From Chryseobacterium sp. 6424 (GTDB taxonomy: Bacteria; Bacteroidota; Bacteroidia; Flavobacteriales; Weeksellaceae): a DNA stretch of 64,000 bases. The notes beneath the pieces were generated by a model that made no database searches, was not told the DNA's origin, and saw nothing but the letters and a program-made list of their open reading frames with translations. Below are positions 17,546 to 25,814 of this stretch, piece by piece. A program made the translations under genes and the position numbers. How positions within the stretch are numbered: position 1 is the first letter of the stretch; each line of letters starts with the position of its first letter. The stretch spans positions 1,612,001 through 1,676,000 of the forward strand of contig NZ_CP023540.1 of NCBI RefSeq assembly GCF_003692615.1, written 5' to 3'.

Positions 17546-17767
17546 TTACCAATTATGCCCATCTTTTACAGGAGGATCTTTAGGTGTATTATCCATTTGG
17601 GTATTGTTTTCTGCATTAGTCTGTATATTTGCAGAATCATTAACCGTTTTTGCTGCAAACTTTAAGTTTTGATTTTCAGAAAAATCTGAGATTTGTTCTG
17701 CTTCTCGACATCCAATTGCTGAGAATAATAAAGTAGCTAAAGCTACGAATGAGATAAACTTTTTCAT
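17546..17767 (-). CDS. Small lipoprotein
   Basis: A 73-aa protein with a lipoprotein signal peptide: MKKFISFVALATLLFSAIGC, with the lipidated Cys at residue 20. The mature part is short, polar and Asn/Asp/Pro-rich, with no recognisable domain. It is the first gene of the unit that continues into the TonB receptor. It could be a surface accessory of that receptor or a secreted peptide in its own right. Confidence 0.6.
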   Translation of the reverse strand: MKKFISFVALATLLFSAIGCREAEQISDFSENQNLKFAAKTVNDSANIQTNAENNTQMDNTPKDPPVKDGHNW

Positions 17768-17897
17768 ATTTTTTTATTGTTTTAAAGTTTATCCCGGCCG
17801 GGAAATTTTTGTTTAGAATTCTGTGGCTAATGTATTAGGGTTAAAAAAATAGTGCAAGGATATGGCGTCCTGAACCAAGGAATTTAAGATTAGTGAC

Positions 17898-17919
17898 GTC
17901 GCCATTTATAAATTACGAC
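17898..17919. promoter_or_regulatory. 22-bp palindromic motif, site 2
   Basis: Pattern GTC-GCC-ATTTATAAAT-TA-CGAC, matching sites at 8734 and 40475. It lies in the 276-base divergent intergenic region, about 130 bases from both the lipoprotein start (minus) and the AraC/TPR start (plus), so it could control either. The rest of this intergenic region shows only AT-rich sequence. Confidence 0.5.
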
Positions 17920-18043
17920 GCAAAAAAAATATTATTAACTGAAAATCAATATATTGAGTATTACATTATTTTTCTCGAATTTTCAGCCTGTCTAATGAAA
18001 ATTGTCTATTTTTGAAACGAAGGTTCCATTTTAATATATTTCG

Positions 18044-19750
18044 ATGAATTTTAAATCATACATCTTTTTAGTGTTTGTAGTATTCTCGTTTTCATTTTTA
18101 TCAAAAATGAATGCGCAAGAGACTTACATTGATGCTAGAAAAAAATATGAAATGTATGAGCAGAATGACGATTCAGCGCTTCCCATAGTTAATAAATTTA
18201 TTTATAAGGCTAAATCCGAAAAAAATTATGAACAATTAGCGCAAGGTTATGAAGATGCCTTTTATTTTAGTTCAAACCCAAATAAGAAATTAAAATATGC
18301 TGACAGCTGTATTAATGCATCTTTAAAAACTCATAATAATAATCTTATAAGTCGCTCTTACTTGGGAAAGGGCACAATTTATTATTTTAATTTTAAAAAA
18401 TATCAGCCAGCGCTTTCAGAGTATCTGAAAGCATATGAATATTCTAAAAAAGGATCCGATGAATATCAAAGGTATAAGGTAATTTACCATATGGGTGTAG
18501 TCAAAAGCTATTTGGGATATTTCAATGAGGCTGTAAAACATTTCAAAGAATGTATTAGTTTTTTTGAACCTAAAACAAAAGGAAATTATCACCCAAATTT
18601 AATTTACAATAATAGCAAAGGATATCTCAATAGCTTGCACCAAGCAACCATTTGCTACAGAAACTTGAATAATTTCAGAAAAGCAGATTCTTTAGTGCAA
18701 GTAGGGTTGCAATTCACTAGCAGAACAAAAGATTTTCCTTTAGAAAAAGCCTATTATACAAAATGTAAAGGAATACTTGAATTTCATCAAAAAAAGTACG
18801 TTGAAGCAATTGGTAAACTTAATAGTGCCTTACCAATCTTGAAAAAAAATAATGATTTTGCATGGATTTCAGTTGCTGACTTTTATATTGGAAAAAGTTA
18901 TTTGGGAATGGGAGATCAGGCGAAGGCTATAAAACAATTTGAAAAGGTAGATTCTATTTTTCAAAAGCATTCTTTCATCGTTCCAGAACTCAGAGAAAAT
19001 TATGAATTATTAATAAAATTCTGCAAAGAAAAAAAAGATTATAAGCAAGAGTTGTATTACACTAATAATTTGCTTCGAGCCGACAGTATTTTAACGAAGG
19101 ACTTTCCATACCTTTCTGCAAAAATTCATAAAGATTACGATACTCAAATTTTAGAAGATGCTAAAATTAAACTTGAGAATCAAAATCATTGGAGCTTACG
19201 TGCCATTTTTCTATTAGTTTTTGTAGTTGGAATACTTTTATTTACTGCTTGGAAACTTTATAAAAAGGAAAAGAATATTAGAATAAAATATTCCGAGTTA
19301 GAGGTAAAATTACTAAACCATCAAAAATCAGAACCATTAATTTCTTACGAAAACATACCTCAAAAAAGTAAATCTGTAATAAGCAAGGAAGTATTTTCAG
19401 ATTTGGAAAAAAAATTAGATCAATTTGTGATTTCAAAAAACTTTAAGGAAAATGGATTAACACTTCCACAACTTGCGGAGAATTTCGGAACTAACACAAC
19501 TTATCTTTCACAATACATTAATGATGTGAAAGGAATGAATTTTAATAAATACCTATCAACATTAAGAATTAATTACATTACCGAGCGTATGTATAATGAT
19601 CCTAAAGTTTTGGGGTACTCTGTACAGGGATTAGCAGATGAATGTGGAATTTTTTCCAGGCAAAATTTTTCGGATTTGTTTTTAGAAATTAACGGGATTC
19701 GTCCGACGGATTTTATTAAGCAAAGAAAAAAAGAATTAGAAAATAAGTGA
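18044..19750 (+). CDS. TPR sensor / AraC-type transcriptional regulator
   Basis: A 568-aa membrane-anchored regulator: signal sequence (residues 1-25), tetratricopeptide-type helical repeats to about 370, a transmembrane segment near 385-405 (WSLRAIFLLVFVVGILLFTA), and a C-terminal AraC HTH (residues about 465-565, with LPQLAENFGTNTTYLSQYI and YSVQGLADECGIFSRQNF). Proteins of this layout in Chryseobacterium relatives sense something in the periplasm and activate nearby genes. It is divergent from the lipoprotein/TonB receptor unit, its likely target. A truncated paralogue occurs at 39269-40429. Confidence 0.8.
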   Translation: MNFKSYIFLVFVVFSFSFLSKMNAQETYIDARKKYEMYEQNDDSALPIVNKFIYKAKSEKNYEQLAQGYEDAFYFSSNPNKKLKYADSCINASLKTHNNNLISRSYLGKGTIYYFNFKKYQPALSEYLKAYEYSKKGSDEYQRYKVIYHMGVVKSYLGYFNEAVKHFKECISFFEPKTKGNYHPNLIYNNSKGYLNSLHQATICYRNLNNFRKADSLVQVGLQFTSRTKDFPLEKAYYTKCKGILEFHQKKYVEAIGKLNSALPILKKNNDFAWISVADFYIGKSYLGMGDQAKAIKQFEKVDSIFQKHSFIVPELRENYELLIKFCKEKKDYKQELYYTNNLLRADSILTKDFPYLSAKIHKDYDTQILEDAKIKLENQNHWSLRAIFLLVFVVGILLFTAWKLYKKEKNIRIKYSELEVKLLNHQKSEPLISYENIPQKSKSVISKEVFSDLEKKLDQFVISKNFKENGLTLPQLAENFGTNTTYLSQYINDVKGMNFNKYLSTLRINYITERMYNDPKVLGYSVQGLADECGIFSRQNFSDLFLEINGIRPTDFIKQRKKELENK

Positions 19751-19780
19751 TTTTATCTCTATTATTTAATTTTAATCCTC

Positions 19781-22345
19781 CTAAAAATACCATTTCATTC
19801 CTCCCATTATGTAACCATGCATCGCGCTTATTTTGCTCTCTTCTATACCTTGGGAGGAAACCATGTTGCTAATAAATTGAAAGCTATTTAAATTTAATAC
19901 ATTATTAAATAACAAGGTAAATTCAATATTAGAATTTTCTTTACGATAAGACACTTGCCCACCTAAAAGAAAATTTTCCCGTTTATTTTTGGGTGTTTTC
20001 TGCATGAGATAATCGCCCAAAACATTAGCAATAACGGTTTTTTTGATGTTCGTTCTGAAGCCTAAAGAGACTTTTATGCTTTCCTGCGTAGAGGAAACAT
20101 CAAAAAGAGTCTGGTTATACCAAGTTTCAGTAAGTGTATATCCAAAATCGAACTGTACAGGGAATTTTTTGAAATTTGACGATAGTTTTTGCCCTATTTC
20201 TATATTATTAAGCTGCAAATTGTTTGGTAATGTATTTATGAAATTATTAGAATCTGTTTTTAGTCCAATAATTTTGGATTTCAAAGAAAACAAGCCAAAT
20301 CGCCTGTCATCAGAAATTATGAGCAACCAACGGTCTTTTAAATTCCCTGTAAGGTTATAAATCTCAGAAAAAAGACCAAAATTTAATGTATTTGTTGTAA
20401 AATTAGGTTTAGATTTCTCATACATCAGAGTAAAGTACAAAAGGTTTCCTTTCTCGAGATTAAATCTCAGGTAACTGAATTTATAGGTATCTGTAGAAGA
20501 TAATGTTTCAGGGAGCAAATCTTTGTTTTGGGTAAATGTAAGATTCCTATCGAAGTTTTTTACATACAGTAGCTGCGAAAAATCCGGTAATTGGAAATGT
20601 GAGGAATATTCTAATGAAAAATCATTTGTGATACGGCTTTCAGGACGATATTTTATTCTGAAATTTTTTGATAAAAAATGTTCATTTTCGTTATTTAATT
20701 GCATATAATTTGACGCCACTGATCCCGAAAAATCAAATTTACCAACAACTTTTCTTATAAAGAGTTCGTTGTTATAAATGTAGGATTTCAAACTTTGAGT
20801 AGAATTGTTTCCAAACGAAGTTTCCGACCAATATGCACGATTTTCTGATATATTTATTCCCGAATGAAATGCTATATCTGCAAATTTGAAATTATTTTTT
20901 AGATCAAAATCAAGATTATAATTATTAGTTTGTATATCAAGACTTTGGGCTATTTCTTTAAAGGGCGTATTAAATAGATTTGAGGTGGAATTGATATGCA
21001 AATCATCTGAAGAATAGTTGTTTTGCTGGGCAAATGCTAAGATAAGATTAATATTATTGATTTTTTTATTCCAAGATAAAAAATTGGTGATTGAATTATT
21101 CGATGTTTGATTTTCAATTGTATATAATTCTGAAGTAAAATCTGTACTTCTATTAATTTGCTGTTTGAAACTATCTCGAATAGGATTATAGCCAAAATTA
21201 TAATACAAAAAACTATTGTCCCTAAAAGATTGTTTCAGTTTAATTTGAGTTGTGCCAAAATATCCGCTGTTATCTTCTTTGCGCTGTTCATTGAAATTAA
21301 ATGATGTTGATATAGTAGGAAAAGCGGTTCTGTTTGTTGCAAGTAATTTTGACAATTGTACATTATTGAAAACCGAAAATGCAGCTACTGAAAATTTTTC
21401 AGATGATTTTGAATATTGTAGAGCACCAAATTGGTTTGCTTTGGAATCGACCTTCCCATCGTTATTCAAAAAACTTGGAATTTCTATTTGTGATATATTT
21501 GTAGAATATTTCACGTCTTCCTGCCGATTCATTTCTCTAAAGTCTGAATAGCTGATCGGATCACGAGCAATATTATTGCCATCACCAACGAATGCCAAAT
21601 TACCCATCTTATTAAACCTAAAAAGATTCGCGTGCCCAAGGTAATTGTTTTTATTTCCGTAAGATCCTTCTAAGTTTCCAGAAATTTTACCTTTATATTC
21701 GTCTTTCAGTTTCAAGTTCAACGCGGTTGACTGAGAACCACTAACTGTCGTATAATTTTGCCATAAATCCACACCCTCCAACATATCAGCAGTAATATTT
21801 TGCGTAGCCAACTTGTGATTTTTGCCGAAAAACTCATTGCCATCAATTAATACTTGCCCAATTGCATTACCTTTAAAAGTCACTTTGCCATTATCATTTA
21901 TATCAAGTCCAGGAAGTTTTTTGATTAGGTCTTCTGCAGTTCTTTCAGTGCCATCCTTTACGGTTTTTAAATTATACGAAATCGTATCCTCTTTACTCTT
22001 AGCAATCTTCGGACGGGCTTTTATTTCAACAGTTTCAATTTCAGTGATTTGAGGTTCAAGTATAAAACTAAAATCTGTGTCCACATAAGTATTTATTTCA
22101 ACAACTTTGGTTTTAAATTGCATAGAAGTAAACTTCAATGTATAATTTCCCTTTTCAGCAATTGAAAAAACACATTTTCCATTTTTGTCAGTTCTTTTAA
22201 AATCAATTGTATTGCTTTCTCGCTGTAATTGCACATTTACATTTTCAACAGAATTTTTTAAATTGTCACGAACAACAATGCTTATATTTTGTGCAGAAGT
22301 CAAAAAATAAAAAATAAAGAAAAGAAGTTGTAAAATACGTTTCAT
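19781..22345 (-). CDS. Outer membrane beta-barrel, TonB-receptor-like protein
   Basis: About 854 aa. The ATG at 22345 is preferred over the TTG at 22351 because it opens a clean signal peptide (MKRILQLLFFIFYFLTSAQ). Residues about 20-100 form a carboxypeptidase-regulatory-like beta-sandwich (VVRDNLKNSVENVNVQLQ); 130-220 form a plug (AEDLIKKLPGLDINDNGKV, ILIDGNEFF-like QVLIDGNEFFGK); the remainder is a barrel. It belongs to the outer-membrane beta-barrel family usually found next to GLPGLI proteins, as here (22432-23184). The ligand is unknown. It converges with the AraC/TPR gene. Confidence 0.8.
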   Translation of the reverse strand: MKRILQLLFFIFYFLTSAQNISIVVRDNLKNSVENVNVQLQRESNTIDFKRTDKNGKCVFSIAEKGNYTLKFTSMQFKTKVVEINTYVDTDFSFILEPQITEIETVEIKARPKIAKSKEDTISYNLKTVKDGTERTAEDLIKKLPGLDINDNGKVTFKGNAIGQVLIDGNEFFGKNHKLATQNITADMLEGVDLWQNYTTVSGSQSTALNLKLKDEYKGKISGNLEGSYGNKNNYLGHANLFRFNKMGNLAFVGDGNNIARDPISYSDFREMNRQEDVKYSTNISQIEIPSFLNNDGKVDSKANQFGALQYSKSSEKFSVAAFSVFNNVQLSKLLATNRTAFPTISTSFNFNEQRKEDNSGYFGTTQIKLKQSFRDNSFLYYNFGYNPIRDSFKQQINRSTDFTSELYTIENQTSNNSITNFLSWNKKINNINLILAFAQQNNYSSDDLHINSTSNLFNTPFKEIAQSLDIQTNNYNLDFDLKNNFKFADIAFHSGINISENRAYWSETSFGNNSTQSLKSYIYNNELFIRKVVGKFDFSGSVASNYMQLNNENEHFLSKNFRIKYRPESRITNDFSLEYSSHFQLPDFSQLLYVKNFDRNLTFTQNKDLLPETLSSTDTYKFSYLRFNLEKGNLLYFTLMYEKSKPNFTTNTLNFGLFSEIYNLTGNLKDRWLLIISDDRRFGLFSLKSKIIGLKTDSNNFINTLPNNLQLNNIEIGQKLSSNFKKFPVQFDFGYTLTETWYNQTLFDVSSTQESIKVSLGFRTNIKKTVIANVLGDYLMQKTPKNKRENFLLGGQVSYRKENSNIEFTLLFNNVLNLNSFQFISNMVSSQGIEESKISAMHGYIMGGMKWYF

Positions 22346-22356
22346 AATCAATTAAA

Positions 22357-22380
22357 AAGCCTAACAATAATGCTAGGCTT
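22357..22380 (-). terminator. Intercistronic hairpin
   Basis: Stem AAGCCTA/TAGGCTT with a 10-base loop, followed on the minus strand by TTTTT. It lies between the GLPGLI gene and the beta-barrel gene and may attenuate read-through. Confidence 0.55.
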
Positions 22381-22431
22381 TGTGTATCATTACTGTTAAA
22401 CAAACTTTTTCAAGATAATAATATAATGCTT

Positions 22432-23184
22432 TTATAACTGAATAGATTTTTTGATAACCGTAGGAGTTTCCTTTTGCTTTTTTATTTGCTCAGATTTTAG
22501 TTCCCACTCTTTACCGGCATAAACTTTAAGTTTTGGATTTGGTTTTTCAACTTCCTTTCCACTTGTATTATTGCTCACTTTTGTGGCATATATTGTGAAA
22601 TCGGGTGCTTCGACTTTTAGAACTAATCCCGGAAAATTATAATACCAAGACGGTCCAATGTTAACTGGAATTTGTTCAGTATACCAAATCTTAATTATCC
22701 TGTCCGTACTTGTTGTAATTTCTGCAAGTTTACACTCAAAATTATCAATCTTTTGTGTTTCCTTTTTATACTCTATCTTTTTCCAAGTAGGTGTATATAA
22801 TTCGTAAAATTCTTCATCTTGTGTACTATGATAAACATACAGCCCGTTCGAGTCAGCAGTTCTGTAATAGCGTGACACTTGAGGGCTTAACTTAACAACA
22901 GATTGTGCTTTGGTATTGTTAGATATTTGTTGTTCATTTCTAGAAAGTTCGGCAGCTACAGTCTCGCCATTAGTGTAGAAACTGTCACCTTTGTAATAGT
23001 ATAAAAATTGTTTTTCAGGCTTCTTAAGTTGTTCCTGCAATTTAGCTTTTGCTTCATTGCTAATTGGCAAGTTTGCTACATTAACTGTTTTTACCATTTC
23101 ATATTCAACACGCAACGGTTTTTGTGCATAACAAATGTTCATAGCACAAAATAAAAAAATCTGGAATAATATCCCTTTTTTCAT
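22432..23184 (-). CDS. GLPGLI family protein
   Basis: A 250-aa exported protein with signal peptide MKKGILFQIFLFCAMNICYA. Features of the family are the IDNFECKLAE strand, the IKIWYTEQIPVNIGPSWYY turn, and FPGLVLKVEA, which is the position of the GLPGLI motif. The family is Bacteroidetes-specific and of unknown biochemical role. It almost always sits beside a TonB-type barrel, as here, suggesting a periplasmic partner in uptake. The C-terminus is Lys-rich. Confidence 0.75.
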   Translation of the reverse strand: MKKGILFQIFLFCAMNICYAQKPLRVEYEMVKTVNVANLPISNEAKAKLQEQLKKPEKQFLYYYKGDSFYTNGETVAAELSRNEQQISNNTKAQSVVKLSPQVSRYYRTADSNGLYVYHSTQDEEFYELYTPTWKKIEYKKETQKIDNFECKLAEITTSTDRIIKIWYTEQIPVNIGPSWYYNFPGLVLKVEAPDFTIYATKVSNNTSGKEVEKPNPKLKVYAGKEWELKSEQIKKQKETPTVIKKSIQL

Positions 23185-23240
23185 AACAATAAAATAAATG
23201 TGTTAGGTAAAAGTAATTTTTTTTATCTAATAGACAAATT

Positions 23241-23265
23241 CCAATGCCCTTTTAGAGGGCACTGG
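23241..23265 (-). terminator. Terminator after the 96-aa peptide gene
   Basis: An imperfect hairpin CCA-a-TGCCCT / AGGGCA-c-TGG immediately beyond the stop at 23273; the minus-strand sequence after it is AT-rich. As at 15082, a hairpin separates a small secreted product from the downstream genes. Confidence 0.55.
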
Positions 23266-23272
23266 AGTACTT

Positions 23273-23563
23273 CTAACAATCGTGCTCAATTTCAATATGG
23301 ATTTCTGTAACAGTTATCGTAACAGTGACAGAACCATCTGCATTTGATTCAACTGATATGCTCTCTTCGCGAATATCAATAACTGTCAAACATCTTTTGA
23401 GAAATTCTTCTGCTTCCTGAATCGAATTGAATTTAAAAGACTTCACTGATTGGTTAATTGCCTTTTCAGTCTTTAACTCTGTTTTCACAACACTTTCATT
23501 AGTTTTTGCAAACCCTAATGTAATTCCACTTAAAAGGAAAGCAACAAAAAATAGCTTTTTCAT
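23273..23563 (-). CDS. Small secreted protein ending in Cys
   Basis: A 96-aa protein with signal peptide MKKLFFVAFLLSGITLGFA. The mature part has a helical Lys/Glu segment, one internal Cys (FLKRCLTVID), a Thr/Val-rich strand (GSVTVTITVTEIHIEIE) and a C-terminal HDC. I recognise no family. Its promoter carries the same operator-like palindrome as the poly-Gln precursor gene, and it is followed by GLPGLI and receptor genes. Candidates are a secreted peptide signal, a toxin or a metal-binding product. Confidence 0.55.
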   Translation of the reverse strand: MKKLFFVAFLLSGITLGFAKTNESVVKTELKTEKAINQSVKSFKFNSIQEAEEFLKRCLTVIDIREESISVESNADGSVTVTITVTEIHIEIEHDC

Positions 23564-23613
23564 AAGAATTAATTTTAATGATTAAATTATAAATGATAAA
23601 CTTCAATGAATTT

Positions 23614-23627
23614 GTATTGCGCAATAC
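23614..23627. promoter_or_regulatory. Perfect palindrome GTATTGCGCAATAC
   Basis: A 14-bp perfect palindrome, 51-64 bases upstream of the 96-aa gene start, within the plausible promoter. It matches 13 of 14 positions of the site at 15374-15387 upstream of the poly-Gln precursor, and the flanking T and AAA are similar too. Confidence 0.55.
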
Positions 23628-23860
23628 CAAATATCAAATTTCTGTCGCTAAAATTATTATAACAACTACGATTATTCAACACAAGGTGGTCTCAAAGCAT
23701 ATAATTTACGAACTAGGACGCTAATATTTTAGGTAATATATTGGTTTATATAAAGTTAACGTTATCTGTTGGATATAGAAATTTACATCCATCATTACCA
23801 TTTTTTAAATATTAGTATGCATCCTGTTATAATCCGTGTAAATTTTTCCATCAGACTTGG

Positions 23861-25117
23861 CTACATTCCAAGTCTTTCAACACTATTAATTTGAATATTT
23901 TGTTTTTGCTGAAAGACAAGTTTTAGATTTTCCATATCTGCACTTACTGTAGAATCCAAAATCTTTGCATAATGTTGCGTAGTCTTGATACTCTTGTGAC
24001 CAAGCATTTTGCTCACGCTTTCAATAGAAACTCCATTTGAAAGTGTAACTGTAGTCGCAAAAGTATGTCTTGCAATGTGGTAAGTCAATTCTTTATCTAT
24101 ATCACAGATATCAGCAATCTCTTTCAAATAGGCATTCATTTTTTGATTGCTGAGAACGGGTAAAAGATTGCCAGAGTTGAGGCAGGTTTTATGGTCTTTA
24201 TATTTTTCAATGATACCTTCTGCCTGCGGAAGTAATGGAATATTAGAGGTGGTTTTAGTTTTTTGTCGTTTCGTGAAAATCCACTTATTGCCATCTAACC
24301 CAAGATTGATATTTTTATGGGTCAATTTCTTTGTATCAATATAGGCAAGACCTGTAAAGCAACTAAAAAGAAAAATATCTCGAACCTGAGAAAGACGCTC
24401 ATTTTTGAAATTCTTTGTCGAGAGTCGTTCCAATTCATCCTCATTTAAAAATACACGAGTAACTTCATTGAATTTAGATTGATAATTGAGATATGGATCT
24501 TTATCAAGCCAGCCATTCGCTAAACAAATCCGAATAATCTTTCCAAAATTTTTCAAATATTTTACTGCCGAATTATTGTTGCAACCTTTTTCTGTTTGTA
24601 GATAAAACTCAAAATCGTTAAGAAAGGCGTAATCAATTTTCTTTATATCAATATCATTGGTTTTGAATTTCCATTTTAAAAATGCTTTGGTGTGGCTCAT
24701 ACAGGTTTTGTACCTACCAAGTGTTCCGATGGCAAATTCTTTACCCACCAATTTTTCCATCCTATCGTTATGATCTTGAAAAATTGGGATGAGCATTCTG
24801 CTTTTGATATCCGTTCCGAGTAATTTATTTTTGAGCGATTCACAAGTGATTAATTCTTTATCCTTCATCAACTCGTGGTAGGCGTCATATACCCTCTGTT
24901 CAAAAGTTTTAAGATAGAAATTAAACGATTTAATCGCTTCGGAATTTCCATTCAACTTCTGACCAGCCGAATTCCATAACTGTGGTTTTGCAGTTCTTTT
25001 AACGCTTATTTCGGTAACGCGTCCATCGATGGTAATTCGTAAATAAATTGGAGCTTCACCTTGGGAGTTTATTTTCGTTTTTTTGACGTAGAAAAGTAGG
25101 TTGAAAGATTGGTTCAT
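23861..25117 (-). CDS. Tyrosine integrase 1
   Basis: A 418-aa integrase of the Bacteroidetes conjugative-transposon type. An arm-binding domain (residues 1-90, LLFYVKKTKINSQGEAPIYL) and SAM-like core-binding domain (110-215) precede the catalytic part: the FSCFTGLAYIDTKKL box, Lys in TKRQKTKTT, HIARHTFATT, and LGHKSIKTTQHYAK with the nucleophilic Tyr. It is closely related to integrase 2 (52638-53894) and to the wrecked integrase 3 (49343-50490). The stop codon lies within a hairpin (AGACTTGG/CCAAGTCT, 23852-23875). Upstream repeats probably form its attachment region. Confidence 0.9.
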   Translation of the reverse strand: MNQSFNLLFYVKKTKINSQGEAPIYLRITIDGRVTEISVKRTAKPQLWNSAGQKLNGNSEAIKSFNFYLKTFEQRVYDAYHELMKDKELITCESLKNKLLGTDIKSRMLIPIFQDHNDRMEKLVGKEFAIGTLGRYKTCMSHTKAFLKWKFKTNDIDIKKIDYAFLNDFEFYLQTEKGCNNNSAVKYLKNFGKIIRICLANGWLDKDPYLNYQSKFNEVTRVFLNEDELERLSTKNFKNERLSQVRDIFLFSCFTGLAYIDTKKLTHKNINLGLDGNKWIFTKRQKTKTTSNIPLLPQAEGIIEKYKDHKTCLNSGNLLPVLSNQKMNAYLKEIADICDIDKELTYHIARHTFATTVTLSNGVSIESVSKMLGHKSIKTTQHYAKILDSTVSADMENLKLVFQQKQNIQINSVERLGM

Positions 25118-25217
25118 TTTGCCGTATCATTTTGGAGTTAAAATTACTCTGAAATAAACCCTGCTACAAGATGTTCAATCTTTGAATAAGCCCTTGCACA
25201 GGTGTTTTTCAAACTTT

Positions 25218-25374
25218 CCAGTGACCCTCTTTCAACCTTCTCGATAGGTCACTGAATAGGTCACTTTCAGATTGTGATAATTTGACTCTCTTTGGTGTCG
25301 GCACAAAACAAAAAATGCAGTAAAACCTCTATTTTGCTGCATTTTGTACTATTTTGATTTAATAGTTGCGATCC
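25218..25374. repeat. Putative attachment region of integrase 1
   Basis: The 360 bases between integrase 1 and the next gene contain a CCAGTGACC element (25218-25226), tandem AGGTCACTGAAT/AGGTCACT copies (25246-25265), a hairpin AAAATGCAG/CTGCATTTT (25312-25345), and GCGATCC (25368-25374). The same order of elements occurs between integrase 2 and tRNA-Asp, where GCGATCC is the tRNA 3' end. The repeats are likely integrase arm sites. Beyond GCGATCC the similarity to tRNA-Asp stops, so this is a displaced or hybrid att end. The rest up to 25478 shows nothing I can identify. Confidence 0.6.
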
Positions 25375-25478
25375 CTGCAGCTCAGAAACTCGGGTTTATG
25401 AACCACTGGCTTTGGGAAGACTGGAATAAGTTATTTTTGATATTTATTAATATGTAGGCCTTATATTAATTTTTTTCA

Positions 25479-25814
25479 TTACATGTTATTATGTTTTTTA
25501 CCCCAATAACCATTATCTAATGTCGAAACTAAATCTTTAATATAGATTTCATTTTCAATTTGTGGTTCTTTTTTAAAAAAAAGATGTACGAGAGTATTTA
25601 TAAAAAAGCCAGACTCTTTCGGTATAAATTTGTTAAAACTATCCTTATTATATTCTATGTTAAAAGTCTTAAAAAATTTAAGTAATAACTCTGCGACATC
25701 ATCACCGTCTAAACCTAAATCAGAAAGAGACTTATTAATATTTATTTTTTTTTTGTCAATACCAATTTCGTTAGACAAGTAATCTACTATGGCATTATAA
25801 TTATTATTTTCCAT
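25479..25814 (-). CDS. DUF1493-like acyl-carrier-like protein, candidate immunity protein
   Basis: A 111-aa protein. The segment SLSDLGLDGDDVAELLLKFF resembles the acyl-carrier-protein-like fold of DUF1493, but with Asp-Asp rather than the phosphopantetheine Ser context, so it is probably not a carrier. It overlaps the 3' end of the giant RHS gene by 11 bases, exactly where polymorphic toxin systems place the immunity gene. Neutralisation of the RHS C-terminal toxin is inferred from that position. Confidence 0.6.
   Translation of the reverse strand: MENNNYNAIVDYLSNEIGIDKKKININKSLSDLGLDGDDVAELLLKFFKTFNIEYNKDSFNKFIPKESGFFINTLVHLFFKKEPQIENEIYIKDLVSTLDNGYWGKKHNNM

Noticed and set aside
25479..25814. 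Acyl carrier protein
   Set aside because: The ACP-like stretch lacks the Asp-Ser-Leu attachment site and the gene overlaps a toxin gene, so a carrier role is unlikely.
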